From: Morella rubra
Lineage: Eukaryota; Streptophyta; Magnoliopsida; Fagales; Myricaceae
Length of the DNA stretch: 64,000 nt
Assembly: GCA_003952965.2 (NCBI GenBank)
Contig: RXIC02000086.1
Span: 186,001 to 250,000, forward strand
Direction: 5' to 3'
The notes under the pieces were generated by a model that ran no database searches, was not told where the DNA came from, and saw nothing but the letters and a program-made list of their open reading frames with translations. Both the position numbers and the translations under genes were made by a program. How positions within the stretch are numbered: the stretch's first letter is position 1; each line of letters begins with the position of its first letter. Shown piece by piece: positions 12,094-24,680 of this stretch.

Positions 12094-13190
12094 GGTATCC
12101 TTCGTATAAGTCAGGTTTTCGCTAATTAATTACTCTGTACGCAGATCATTTATGTCCTTTTATAGACTACTGTACTAATTATGTAATTAAGCTGGTCTAG
12201 AATTCTGCTACATCATTTCATTCTTAAGAAATTACTTTATAATAAGTAGTTTTAATTAAAAAGGTGAATGTTTTTCTTTTTGGGGACCGTCGTCGTACAA
12301 TATTCATATATATTGTACCAGAGTACTATTGTAATAAAATCTTCATGATTTTTATTTAAGGAGGCCGGGGTCAGCTTGTGCCAAAGCTCTCATGATACAG
12401 ATGATCGATACATCGTTGAAATAGTTCATCTAAGTCATACAACGTACGTACGTAGCATTTTAAATTACAAGGTTAAACATGTGTCCTGAGATTATATTTT
12501 CCATATTCTTTTGGATAGTTTCATCATTTAGTTAATATTTTATAATCACTCTTCTCGCCCCATTATACAAAACAAAACAAAAAACACCTCTAAAGTAACA
12601 CTTCTTTTGAATACCATTTGACTTGGACAGGAAAATGAAATTAAAGTAACGATGTCAAGTTCCATATTATATCCTTAATTATTTAGTGAGTTGGGGGTCT
12701 TATAATAAGTTTACTTAACTTCAAAAACAATATTAACAAGTTCTTTCATAGATAGTATTATTGGGGAGATAAACAACTTGGGGAGTCTCCTAATAGGCTT
12801 GTAATATAGCATATGGAGACACCACTCAACCTAAAAGCTTAAGCCTATAGGTTTGGACATAACTATACTATATTAATCACCCACACTTTTTTACCCTCTT
12901 ACATGTGTATATTCAACAATCTCTTACTCGTGTGTGATCTACCACCACATTAATTGACTCCCCCTTTAGTGGAAGTCTTTTTTTTTTTTTTCATACCCTC
13001 TTTGTGGACCATATATACCACACAACACCCTCCACCTAGAGTAGAAGCCTCTAAATCCTACCGGACCCTTTTTTTCTTAGCAGCACACTCCACCTTGAGT
13101 AGAAGCCTCCCGATCTTAATGACCCTTTTTCTCTTAGGGCCCTTCTCCTGGGATTTGCTTTATGCCTTGCAGCTGCACAAATTGCTTCCT
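12094..13190. other. A1 downstream flank, no gene
   Basis: This is the AT-rich 3' flank of A1. Parts match the A2 flank: 12094-12260 with 36959-37280, and 12360-13140 with 37960-38562. The match to the A2 side ends abruptly at CTCTTAGGGCC (about 13130-13140), where A2 has the solo LTR. Pyrimidine-rich runs are present at 12976-12990. No coding signal is seen. Confidence 0.7.
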
Positions 13191-13193
13191 TTT

Positions 13194-14262
13194 TTAATCT
13201 ACCACGAATGGAAGCCTTGATCCAATGGGCCTTTTTCTATAGCCAATAAACAATAATGTTTTATCTATGATATTTTCAATAAGGCATTGAGAATATTCAA
13301 ATACAACTCTATAACCTTTATCACAAAGTTGACTAATACGAAGCAAGTTATGCTTCAATTTATCAACCAATATGACATTTTCAATTAAAGTAAGGGAGTT
13401 AACACCAATATTACCTATACCAATGATTTTCTCTTTGGAGTTGTCGCCAAATGTTACATTTCCACCTTTGATGGTTGATAGGCTTGAGAATCTTGATGGG
13501 TCACTGGTCATGTGTCTTGAACAACCACTATCCAAGAACCAACTATTGCATTTCTTTTTCTTGAATCCTACAAAACAAATTTAAGATGAAACTTTTGGTA
13601 CCCAAACCTATTTGGGTCTATTTGGGTTAGCCATAGTTTCCTTTGGAACCCATATATTTCTAAGAGCTTTGCACTCAAGTTTCTTGAGAGGACAATCAAA
13701 TATTAGATGTCCATTCTTGTTGCAAAAGTTACAAGTATGAAGGGATTCATTTGAGGATTTAGCTTTGACAAACAAGTTTTTGAAATACTTTTCATTTTTA
13801 TGAGGCTTGTAGCCTAAACCACTTTTGTTAAAAACACATCTTTGACTATTTAGAATGTTTTCCAAAGCTTTGCTTCCTTGAGTGAATTTTTCAAGAATAG
13901 TTGTTTTGACGAGTAACCTTATCTTTGAAAGCTTTGTTCTCAATTTTCAAAGTTGAAACTTTTAGTTTCAATTCCTCATTCTCTAGCTTCAAATTTCCTT
14001 GTTCATCATTTAAGGAATCAAGATCACTTGTAGCTAGTGAATGCTTCTTTTTCAAAACATTGTATTTGAGTTTAAGCTTTTCAAACATAATGTATAACTC
14101 ATCAAAAGCATTTTCTAATTCATCATATGAAGGTTTTGAATCTTCAAGATCCAAGAGATATACCTCATCATCTTCTAGAGCCATGAAGCATATGTTTGCG
14201 ATTTCTCCCTTATCTTCTTCATCAGAGGAGCTTGAATCCCTATCTTCCAAAGTAGCTTTCAT

Positions 14263-14308
<46 letters not shown>

Positions 14309-15250
14309 TTTGAGAAGTAGGCAATCTGCCTTAATGTGATCGAGTTTCTTGCACTTGTAGTAAGTGATGTGGTCCTTTTGTTATCTTTGGGTATTCCTTC
14401 TTTGGCTCTTCTCTCTTGAAATCTTTGAAGTTCTTCCTTCCTTGCTTTCTCTTGAGGAAGTTTCTAAAATTCCTTGTCATGAGAGCAATATCCTCTTCTC
14501 TACTTTTCTCCACTTTCATCATTATCTTCTTCAATCTCAACTACGGAGGATTTCAAGGCTATGCTTCTCCTTTTTGAACTTTCCTCCTCATGTCCCTTCA
14601 TGGTGATTTCGTGAGTCATGAGGGATCAAACAAGCTCTTCCAACTACAAGTTGGTGAGGTCTTTTGCTTCTTGAATAGCGGTGACTTTGGCTTCCTAAGT
14701 CTTTGGTAGTGAACTAAGGACTTTTCTCACCAAATCGGAGTTAGTGTACACTTTTTCCAAGAGCATTTAAATCATTCAAAATATTAGTAAATCTAGTATG
14801 CATGTCACCAATATTTTCTTCTGGTTTCATCTTAAACAATTCATAGCTATGAACTAGCATGCTTATTTTAGATTCTTTCACTTGGTTCGTACCTTCATGA
14901 ATGATTTCTAAAGAATGCCAAATTTCTTTTGCACTAACACAAGTAGATATTCTATTGAATTCACTTCTCTCTAAAGCACAATAAAGAATTTTCATAGCTC
15001 TAGCATTTAGAGAAATTTTCTTCTTGTCATCATTGGTATACTCATTAACGGGCTTAGAGACAATTGTCTCACCTACGGCTTTCATAGGGTAGTGAGGTCC
15101 ATTTAAAATACAAAGCCATAAATCAAAGTCAATGGATTGAAAATAAATTTTCATCCTTGCTTTCCAATAGGAGTAATCACTTCCATTAAAGGAAGGAGGT
15201 CTAGATGTTGAGAGTCCCTCAACATGAGAGTTGTTGCTTGAAGTTGTCAT
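13194..15250 (-). pseudogene. Truncated Ty1/Copia gag-protease relic
   Basis: Reading from high to low coordinates: 15250-14741 is an N-terminal gag domain (MTTSSNNSHVEG, FNGSDYSYWKARM, KEIWHSLE). The 14540-14310 segment carries a basic region and a first zinc knuckle whose first Cys is now Tyr, visible in another frame (YKCKKLDHIKADC). Next comes an acidic/coiled-coil stretch (14262-13891), then a second CCHC knuckle, CNFCNKNGHLIFDC, within 13943-13608. At 13535 the aspartic-protease start DSGCSRHMT appears and runs to 13194, where homology ends. Integrase, reverse transcriptase, RNase H and the 3' LTR are missing, and there are several frame breaks. The fragment cannot move by itself. Confidence 0.9.
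14266..14305 (-). repeat. 40-base homopolymer in gag (poly-A on the minus strand)
   Basis: An uninterrupted run of 40 T on the plus strand lies just after the first gag zinc knuckle. Read on the minus strand it would encode a poly-lysine run, where related gag proteins have a few lysines. It looks like slippage expansion of an already lysine-rich site. Confidence 0.8.
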
Positions 15251-15291
15251 TCTAACTCAAAATTGTTAAATCTTGCTAAAGAGAGCACCAA

Positions 15292-15303
15292 GCTCTGATA
15301 CCA
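15292..15303 (-). promoter_or_regulatory. Copia primer-binding site (initiator tRNA-Met)
   Basis: The minus strand reads TGGTATCAGAGC, the standard tRNA-Met primer-binding site of plant Copia elements. It lies between the gag start at 15250 and the LTR boundary near 15306. Confidence 0.9.
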
Positions 15304-15305
15304 AT

Positions 15306-16597
15306 TGTAAATCCTAGGATTAAGGCAACTCAAAGGGGGGTGAATTGAGTTTCAAAACTTTTTCGAAACTCATCCTTTAGAAAGTGTTTGCTAGCTACAA
15401 GTCTTACAAAGAGAATCGATTGCAATAAAAAATTAAACACAAGAATATAAATTGCAACTCAAATATGAAAATAAAACTTAGAACAAGAAACTAGTAGCAC
15501 AATGTACGGAGATAAAGGAAGAGAAGCAAACACAAGATTTTTAGGTGGTTCGGCAAACCCGCCTACATCCACCCCTCAAGCTCCTTTTACCGAGCCTTGA
15601 GGTTTTTCCACTATGCTCCCTTCAACCAAGGAAAATCTTTCTTACACTTGAGCTTGAGAAACACCTCTTCAAGCCTTAAGAACGAGTTTGAAAACAAACC
15701 TCTCCAAACTCATTCTTTTGATGAACAACCCTCACCAAAAGGAAACAAGAGAATCACTCTCTTAGAAGTGTATAGGGATGAACGAAAATGCCACTAAAAC
15801 TCCTTGATGGAGTAGATGTTACAATGAGAAATTTCTATCTCTTAGGCTTCACACAATAACAAGGATGTGAAAGTGTTGATTATGTGTGAATGATGTTTGA
15901 ATAAGGATTGAAAGGTTTTTGATCACTCTTAGCCTTAGTAAAATGATTTTGGTCGTTCAGCAACTTTTAAAAGGCGTAGGAATGGCTTTATATAGGCATC
16001 ATAAGAAAAATAGTCGTTGGGAGTCGAGCTATTAAAAATTCACGACGAGCCGATCGACCGCTGCAGGTTTACGTTACCCAATGATTATAATGTCATAGGT
16101 CAGAACGGCTCTTTTTTTCATTTTTCAAACCAGTCGACCTCTATACCAAGCGGTCGAATACCGGTCGACCGCTTTACCAGTTGGTCGACCTTCTCAACTT
16201 AAGCGCATGATCCGGTTGTTTTAAAAATATGATTTTGACTAACTTAAAATTTTCAATTTTAAAGAGAAATTACCCATAAGTATATAAAAGATTTGAGAGT
16301 TTAATTGGGATAATTTTAAGCAATTAAAACATTTTTAAATCTTCAAAACAAGTGGTAAAAAATTTTAATGCAAGTTTTGAAGAAATATGCAAGTGTGTGG
16401 TTCAAATCCTTGTTAAAGATGAAGTCTTAGAGTTACAAAGATTACCCTAGCATCTTGAGTCTTCACTTTAAGAGCACTTCCATTGAAGGTGATGTTGATT
16501 GATCGCTCCATGCTCATTTTGGATCTTCTTTGCTTCACATCTCAATCACTGCTATTGTTATCATCAAAACATTTGATTGTGACTAAAATTCAACACA
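15306..16597 (-). mobile_element. 5' LTR of the truncated Copia element
   Basis: On the minus strand the LTR starts TGTGTTGAATTTTAGTC at about 16597, followed by the common Copia-LTR start feature TTTTGATGATAAC. It ends ATCCTAGGATTTACA beside the primer-binding site. Length is about 1.29 kb. A second LTR is not found at the lower-coordinate side, which shows truncation. The frames at 15597-15797 and 16017-16202 lie inside it and are not genes. Confidence 0.8.
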
Positions 16598-16689
16598 CTT
16601 ATTCTTAGAGATGATGAATAATGAGGCAAAATCTAGGGGCAAAGTTGTAGACAAAAAGATTTAGGGACGAGTTCGCTAAAAAATGCTTG

Positions 16690-19600
16690 TCCACATGCTG
16701 AATTTTTCGGATGCCTCCATTATGCCTAAATGAAATGCACTTAAAAGAGTATAAAACAATTAAGCTCCTATTGGACCAAACAGGGGTTGGTTGGGACCCA
16801 ATCCTTGAAACTGTTGTTGCAAATCATGATTGGTGGGATAGAATGGAATGGGTACATTTCTGTTTGCTTTTTAATTTTTTTCATTCAGTCGATGTTCATG
16901 TTTTTTCCTTTCACACCCATCATATTGTTATTTGCTAATGACTAGTACCCTTTAACTTGTATTTGTTATATTTTGTAGATTAACTCCGAAACCAAATGGT
17001 TTAAGAACCACGGGTGTCACCATTATAAGTTGATAGATATGTTGTGGTCTGAGGGAATTGTGATTGGGATGCTTCGCCACTCATCCCATTGTAAAGCAAA
17101 TGATGAGAGAGAGGGGGGGGAGAGGCCGAGTTGGAGGTTGATGCCCGCAATAGAGTCTCTCTTCAAAGGCACGTGCAACGTGAGAGGGTTGCTACGGGAA
17201 TTGGCCACATGGGCCTCAATAGTGTGCCCCTTACAGCCATGGATACCGGGTCCGATTCGAGTAAGCGACGTTCAGAGGGTTCTTCGGGGGCTGTGAGTAG
17301 TCGTTCAATCGGAAAAGCCTCGATGATTGATGCAGCCATGATGAATGAACAAATGTTTGAGTATTGGCGGAGAAGTGATCACACCTTTAGAGTAGCAGCA
17401 CCATTACGGATGTCAATATAAATGAGTTCATTGCAACACTCGAAGGGATCGAGCCCATTTTTACGCTAATCTTTCTTAGCTCTGCCTACCAATTGGAGGT
17501 GTGAGTTTGCATAGGGTTGTAAATAACCCCATTGGGCCACGACTTGTTATTTATCTTGTGTGTTTTTGTAGATTATTGACTATGCACTCTATTGTTATTA
17601 GACACTATGCTTCATTTTTTATATTTATGTCATTGTTGTTATGGTTTGTGCATTATTTCTTATTTGACACTATCATTTGAGTTAATATTATATTGCGACT
17701 AATTTGTTTTACGGTTTTCAATGTTTTTTTTTTCTTCTTCTTCTTCTTTTGAGTTGTTCAGAAGGGGTATTGTGAGCGCTGCAACTATGGAAGAAATTGA
17801 AGCAAAGAAATCTATTGCCAGCTTTTATCAAATTGAGGTAAAAATTGATAAAAACTTAGGTATTGAGTCCATTACCATTCTCCAATGTCTGATAGATTTT
17901 GTTTTTATCTTTTTCTCTTAAGCACTGCTTTAATGCTTATAAATTACTGAATTTAATAAAATAAAGGTTCGAACTAGACACATTGGGGACCCATTAAATA
18001 GCTACCTTTTACTGCTTATAGCCAAGCTCAAATGTCTAGCTAGCTAGGGATTAAAGCATTAAGCAAACCAACTCGTGTTCCACTCAGCACAATATTTGAC
18101 ATCAGCACCATTAGACTAATGCCACTTCCATTTTCGGTCACTAACCATCTCAAATTTTTATTTTCTCTGAACAATTTATATCCATGCCTCCTGAACAAAG
18201 GTCCAAATATCTCCCCAGAGAAGAAGCTCTGAAGAGGGATAAAAGTACACAAAGTCCAGTGCCCAAATGGGCCTATCACGTTCAAACAATTTGAGATGGT
18301 CTAATCAATTGATTGTTTACAAAAGAAAGGAACAAAAAAATCGTAGAAAAATTGAAGGTAAATAGGAAAATAGTCAATCCCACATTGCTTAATTTTTGGC
18401 TCTGTAAACTTTCGCTCTCAGAAATCCTCGCCTTTAACGTCTTAAATTATTTTATTGACATTTTGTTAACATTATTATATGAACTTTCATTTATTTTTTT
18501 ATTTATTTCTCACATGTAATCACTAATCTTTATTCTATTTATGTGGAATAAATTCGGACAATAACTAATCTTTAACGTCCTAAACTATTTTATTTGTAGA
18601 TCAAGAGTAATGGACTCATATAATAGTGAAAATTTTTTATTTGATCTTAACGTGCCCAACGGGGATACCTTACCCGACCAATTTGTTTCACCTGAGGGCG
18701 CTTATCCCCCGACATGTTTGCGGTACCCAGAAGCTCTTATTCATACAACCAGTTTGCTCCACTCGGGAGATCCTTCCCACACGATTAGTTTGCGACTCCA
18801 GGAGGATCCAACCCACCCCGCGAATGTGAGAGGCCTGGAAAGTTCTACTTAGACGACCAATTTACGGTGTCTTGGGGCTCCTACTCGCCTGCCTAGTTTT
18901 TTCTGCTTAAGGGTGCTTACCCCTTGACATGTTTGAGAGGGCTGACAACTCTTATCCTGATGAGGGAAGTGAAGAGTGGTTTCACCAAGGCCATGGGGAG
19001 GATGGTGAATATGACTTGGATGAGTCAACAATGGAGGTGATTATGGCGCGACCAATACTATATTACTCCAGCAATAATCCTTACAACGAAGAAACCGGGT
19101 GCCTATAAACAATTTCATAGTATCAGGAGTGGCCCATGTCCAAGTGGTTATAAATAATCTAAATCCAACTTGATGCCATAATTTGTTTCGTATGAACTTG
19201 GATTGTTTTTGCTTATTATGCCAAACAATCCGTGCATGCGGAGATTTTGTCGAGACAAAAAGCATACACATAGAAAAGGTGTTGGGAATGTTTTTGAAGG
19301 CGGCGGCCCATGGGAATACGTATCGAGACATTTTGTCTCAATATCAACGGTCGATCCAAATAGTGAACAAATGTATTCAGGGATCATGACGACCATATGC
19401 AATTTATCTTCAAAATTATATGTCCGCGACACAAGGAAGACGTGTACTCACATATCGAAGGTAATCCAAAGTACGACCCTTGGTTCAAGGTATGCTTAAC
19501 TTGCCATTTATGTAAAAAAAGTTGGTTTATCTTTGTTATATCTAAACCCACACGTGTAATAATGTTACTCAATTGTTTTTTACCTAAAGAATTGTATAGG

Positions 19601-20377
19601 TGCAATTGATGGCACGTACATGACAGCTTTGGGGGTGCATAAGGAAATTCAATCAGCCTACCGTAACAAAAAGGGTGTTTTGGCACAAAATGTGATGTGT
19701 GCCTGTGATTTTGACATGTTATTAACATTTATTTATAGTGGGTGGGAAGGATCAGAGCATGACACCAACGTTTTTTTGGAACTATCAGCCGACCTGAGAA
19801 CGAATTTCCTACTCCGATGCCTGGTAAGAGATCTATAGTATTTCCTTAGACGCTAAGTATTGGCAGAGACTAACAACATTCCAACTACCTTGCATTGTTG
19901 TTTAGGCTACTTTTACGTGTTGGATTTAGGTACCTATGTTTGGACGGGTTTCTCGCTCCTTACAAAGGTGAGCTCTATCATTTAAGTACCTTTCAATCCG
20001 GTTGTTCAACAAGGATTCACAAGGAGTTGTTCAACCACAATCATAGCTCTCTCTGGAATGTGATAGAGAGATCGTTCTGAGCACTAAAAAAGTGCTTTCG
20101 GATGTTGGAACAAATGACTAACTATATGTTACGTCGGTAGACATTATTTGTCACAGTGTCTTGTGTGGTACACAATTTTGTTAAATTGTATGGGGTTGAT
20201 GGAGATGAGATATTTGTCGAATTTGATGATATAGACCGTCTTCCAAACATGAGTGAAGTCATTGGTGATGAGGAGCACATTCATCCTCCCAATTTGACGA
20301 GTGACAAAGCAAACTTGATGCGAGCACGAAGGGATGAGATGACGCAACAGACGTGGCAGCGTACATATGGGGATTGA
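16690..20377 (+). pseudogene. PIF/Harbinger DNA transposon relic (Myb/SANT ORF1 + DDE transposase ORF2)
   Basis: ORF1 remnants run from 16711 to 17421: a Myb/SANT-like domain (LKEYKTIKLL, DWWDRME), an intron-like gap of AT-rich sequence, then KWFKNHGCHHYKLIDML. A Gly/Ser-rich tail follows in another frame to 17421. ORF2 remnants: an N-terminal acidic region at about 18610-19030; a helical segment at 19183-19389 (IRACGDFVETKSIHIEKVLGM trimmed here); the catalytic block at about 19600-19790 with GAIDGTYMTALG, YRNKKGVLAQNVMCACDFDM and GWEGSEHD; then APYKGELYHLS near 19950 and VVHNFVKLYG near 20165. Stops and shifts occur throughout, including a stop after VIERSF. ORF1 and ORF2 in the same orientation is the usual PIF/Harbinger arrangement. 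I could not identify the terminal repeats. Confidence 0.85.
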
Positions 20378-20465
20378 CATTGTTTTTATGTTATTATGGG
20401 ATAATAATGGCTACTCGAGCGAAAGTAGTTTGAAAGGTTAATTTGTTGATTTAATGTTATTTTAA

Positions 20466-20956
20466 GGGGTAATGTCATTATTCGCGCATCAACTATGGGT
20501 CAATTGCAATTGCACCCCCTAACTATCAAAACTAGAATTTTACGTCTTCTAAGTTTCATACATTCTCAATGTTCACCTCCATCCAAATCAGCTGTTAAGT
20601 CTGATAAAAATGCCTGTATTTGACCAAAATGCCTTCACAGACAATTTCAAAAAATAAATACACATTTAAAAATTAAATTAAATATATATATAGATTACAG
20701 AAATTGAGTTTCAATAGTATTATAATAAAAAATATTACCTTTGTTTAATTTCATTTTTGAATATTTTAGTAATTTTGTCTTGGAGGGTCATTTTGGTCAT
20801 GTTACAAGCGTTTCTGTCAGACTTAACGACTGATTTGGACAGGAGGCGAACATTGAGAATGTCCGAAACTTAGAGGACGTAAATCACAGTTTTGATAGTT
20901 AAGGAGGTGCAATTGCAATTGACCCATAGTTAAGGGGCGAATAATGACATTACCCC
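20466..20956. mobile_element. MULE-like MITE, copy 1
   Basis: The ends form long inverted repeats: GGGGTAATGTCATTATTCGC at the left, and the right end reverse-complemented begins GGGGTAATGTCATTATTCGC as well. The inverted similarity continues inward for about 100 bases (CAATTGCAATTGCACC). The 9-bp flanks are TTATTTTAA (20457-20465) and TTTTTTTAA (20957-20965), eight of nine matching, which fits Mutator-like elements. The element is 491 bp and non-coding. Confidence 0.8.
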
Positions 20957-21101
20957 TTTTTTTAATTTAATGTGTACTTTTCATGGAAGCTTAACGTTGA
21001 TGTTTGACTTTAGTGATATTCTATTTGTTTTAAATCGAAGCGAGAAATTAATGTGAGATTCCACTTTGAAAAGTTGGGTCTAGTGGAATGGGAAAAAAAA
21101 A

Positions 21102-21613
21102 GGGGGAAATGTCATTGTTCACTCAATAAGTATGCGTTAATTGCATTTGCGACCCCTTAACTTTCAAAACTGTGATTTATGTCCTCTAAGTATGAAACAT
21201 TTGCAATGTTTCTCCACAATCAAAATTTCCGTTAAACTTAACAGAATTCGACATTAAAATAACCTAAATGCCCTCAAAGACAATTTACAAAAAATAAATA
21301 AATATTGGAGAAAGGGGAAATAAATTAAAAATATATATATATATTACTGAAATAGAGTTTCAATAGTTTTTATTTAAAAAATATTACTTTTTTAATATCA
21401 TTTTTTTTAATTTTTAATGATTTTTAGTAATTTTGTTTTGGAGGGTTATTTTGGTCATTTTAATGCCAAATTCTGTCAATTATAATGAAAATTTTGATTG
21501 TGGACGAACATTACAATGTTTCATACTTATACAATGTAAATCGCAATTTTTAAAGTTAGGGGGAGTAAAATGCAATTGACGCAAACTTATGGGGCGAACA
21601 ATGAATTTTTCCC
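21102..21613. mobile_element. MULE-like MITE, copy 2 of the same family
   Basis: The left end is GGGGGAAATGTCATTGTTCAC, and the right end reverse-complemented is GGGAAAAATTCATTGTTCGCC. Internal parts match copy 1 (GACCCCTTAACTTTCAAAACTGTGATTT-like segment and the TTTTGGTCATTTT region). Flanks are nine A's on the left and GAAAAAAAA on the right. The element is 512 bp and lies 145 bp from copy 1. Confidence 0.7.
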
Positions 21614-24580
21614 GAAAAAAAATTGTTTGAACCCACGTCCACTTTGGAGACATATTCGGCTAGATGAATTTTTTAAAAGTAAATCTACAAAACCTACACA
21701 AAATTCTCATAGGGGCTTTTATTGAAAAATAATAATAAAGTTATAGCCAATTGTATGATGGAGTCAAATTCGATACCAATTATTTGAAAATATTGGATCT
21801 ATTCTACAATAGATAAGATAGAGAAGAGAATAAAAGATTCAAAGATGCAAGAACAAACGTTGTACTTCTTTCATATAAAAGTCTAGATGGGGGAAGGAGG
21901 GAAATTTTTTTTGGAAAATATTGGATGGAATAAAAACTGGCAATTTTTTTTGCCAATGTCAGTTAGCTTTCTTTCTATTTCCTCCAATTTTTGAGGACCC
22001 ACGATTAATCGTGTAATTGAATGAAAGTTTCGGTTTGAGCATTTTTTATGTAGAAAAAACCATCATTTACCTGCTCTCTGTTTTCCACATTTTTCAAACA
22101 GTTCACAAAACAATTTTCGGTTTGGGCATTTTTGTATAAAAAAATAAATGTGCATTTTTTTTTTCTCTTCATTCCCATTAGGCGTGGGTTTGGTTTGGGC
22201 ATTTTTAAAAAAAAAGTAAAAATATAATGTATTTTCTCTTTTTCTCACAATTTTTCTTAAAAAAATTATATTTCATTTTTCTACCTTCTCACCTACTCCG
22301 ATCATTATTTAACAACTCAGTCATTAGTTTAAAAGTCAATAGCAACGTACAACAACATTTTACCACTATTTTTTCACAAAATCTAATAAATTACAATCTC
22401 TATTTTCACAATAATTTAACTATTTACAATTTGCAAACGCCTCCAATTATAATAAAGTATATTATAACGCGTCAATCCATCCCCAATATGGCATATTACG
22501 CCCACACACTACACGAGAATGACGTCACCCCAGTTACGTCTTTTTTGCCCTATTGCTCCGCAATGGAGCATTTGCCACGTTTAACATTCACATCAAGCGG
22601 GGATAAAAAAGTTAAGAAGGTTATACGCCGACTTTTTATTTTTATTTTTTCTAAGTAAGGTTATACGCCGACTTGTTCTTAGAAAGATCGGAGAAACCCA
22701 TAAATTTGTATTTGATTGGCAGTACCCTTCTCAATCTTTTATATATATACGACTATATAACAATGTCTTCAATAATAGAATCTTATGACTTACGTGACAA
22801 AACTTTTATGAAGAATTTTCTAATTTTCTTCTAATCAAATATTAAATTAATAATACCATAAGTAATTATTCTGACGTATTTTAACTTTTTTGTTAACCTA
22901 CGGCTACGTGGGTCCTATTTTGTACGTGTGGTGTGAGGAATACCTTGAATAATTTGGACGACTCTGTCGCTATTATGACCGATACGTACGTGTACTGGTG
23001 GATGGCAAACTGTGCTAAAGTGTGGGGTCCCAAAGTTCTGAAAACACCCTATTGGTTCTTTCTCTAAATAGTGGGCCCACTCATTACTTTTTGCTAAGAT
23101 AAAAGAGTCTCCGTTCCTTTTTTATTTTTTGTTTTCGATCACTCAGTCCACAAATTTTGACCTTTTCAGAGAAAGAGAAAAAGCAACGGCTGAATTCTTT
23201 AAACTTTTTTGCAAACAAAAAGAATTCTTTAAACTTTTTAGCGGTCACTGGTTTTCTCAAAATAAATATTTCAATACTTTTTAAATACTTTTCATCGTTT
23301 TCTATTTTTTTATTCTTTTTACAAAATGATCATATTCTTCCTTGTCATGTGTTATAAAACATGCAGTCCAACAAACAACAGATTGTTGACAGATGAAAGA
23401 AAATTATTAAGAAAATTCATAGGGATTTTCTGTGGATGGAATTTTAGATAAGTCTAGATAGCAGGTGAATCAAAGAAAAGAATTTGATCACAGTTCTACA
23501 TGAGAAGTAAATCGAATATATGGTTCGAATTAGGATCATTATTTAATATCATGCTAAATCGTCACTTGTCTTAAACTTGTCTTAAACGTTTTAAGTTGTC
23601 AAGAAAAAAATATGTACTTATTATAAAATTACAATAAAATTGTTATCTTTCTAATCTTCTATCGAGTTAATTTCTTCCTCCATAGGAAGATTTGGACCCA
23701 AAACTTTTCCCTGCGCATGAGCTGATGAGCATCATCTCAGACACAATGACACTCTGAACTCTACTTTTGTAAGGGATTAGTTTCGCAGCCTTATGTTTTA
23801 CAGAATCTTAGAAGGTACTTTTGTGGTCTGGTTGATTTCGTGTTCCATGGCAAGATAAGGTAAGCTCGCACGCTGTCAGAGCGGACCACCGGCCATGCTC
23901 TCTTGCCATTTTCCATATATAGATCTATGGTGATGTGAGTGTCAATCCATCTAAAATTTTGATTAAATAAAATAATTATAAAATAATCTATTTTCTAATT
24001 AAATCAACTCTTTTATTATAATAAATATATAAAAAAATTCACTTAAATTATATCACTTCACTTTTCCACTCATTTCTAAAATTTTGATTTGCAAACATAA
24101 GTATAATAACTTTTTTGTTTTATTTTTTCTTTTTGGCAAGAAGATCCCGTATAAAGAATCCATGTCTTGTGCGGGATCAGTACCTGCCAAGAAAAGGAAA
24201 TGGTTCGTACCTAAATACCATGTAGGCATCTACAAAAAAGAAAAGTAAACAAACAAACCATGTAAGCGGCTAAACTTCGGATGCATGTCTAACGTTGTAC
24301 ATAGGACAGACGTCTAATCCCCAGTCATGAGTCGACTCAATCTTGCCTAATAAAGTTGACCGCACAGTACTCGTTTACCATTGGAGGGACGCGCTGCTGC
24401 TAAAAATTAGGTTAATGCAATTTGCTATGGACTTACGCGGCGCAATTAGGAAAGCAAATTAAAGGAAATCCACGTTTCTAAAAACAACACAAGCTGGAGA
24501 AAGCGTGATACACGTGGTCTAGACATCAGAACTCAAACTTTTCCAACGTTCCCAGAAAAATATTTTTCAAACCCGCGGAG
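21614..24580. other. Non-coding stretch upstream of TPS B1
   Basis: No gene is seen. Three copies of a GGTTTGGGCATTTTT-like word occur at about 22033, 22120 and 22190. A segment at about 22500-22720 (GACGTCACCCCAGTTACGTC, CCTATTGCTCC, CATTTGCCACG) is matched by 28190-28330 on the far side of B1. From about 24260 to 24400 there is a promoter-distal block (GCTAAACTTCGGAT, GAGTCGACTCAAT, ATTGGAGG) also present at 30185-30305. The 143-codon frame at 22227-22658 is AT-driven and unsupported. Confidence 0.6.
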
Positions 24581-24583
24581 TCC

Positions 24584-24590
24584 TATAAAT
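24584..24590 (+). promoter_or_regulatory. Likely TATA box of TPS B1
   Basis: TATAAAT in CCTATAAATTGCATC lies 97 bases upstream of the B1 start codon and is the same core as in B2 and both A copies. Confidence 0.55.
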
Positions 24591-24680
24591 TGCATCAAGA
24601 ATTCCTCCCACAATACAAACCTCCGAAACAAAAATCTCCCTTCCCCCTTCAGATTCACTTGGTCATACTCGTTGATCTCC

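Noticed and set aside
18040..18285. Minus-strand 81-codon frame between the two Harbinger ORFs
   Set aside because: No family recognised, no exon context, and it lies inside a transposon relic.
22227..22658. 143-codon open frame upstream of B1
   Set aside because: Phe/Asn/Ile-rich composition follows from AT-rich DNA; no domain, and part of it matches a non-coding block at 28.2 kb.
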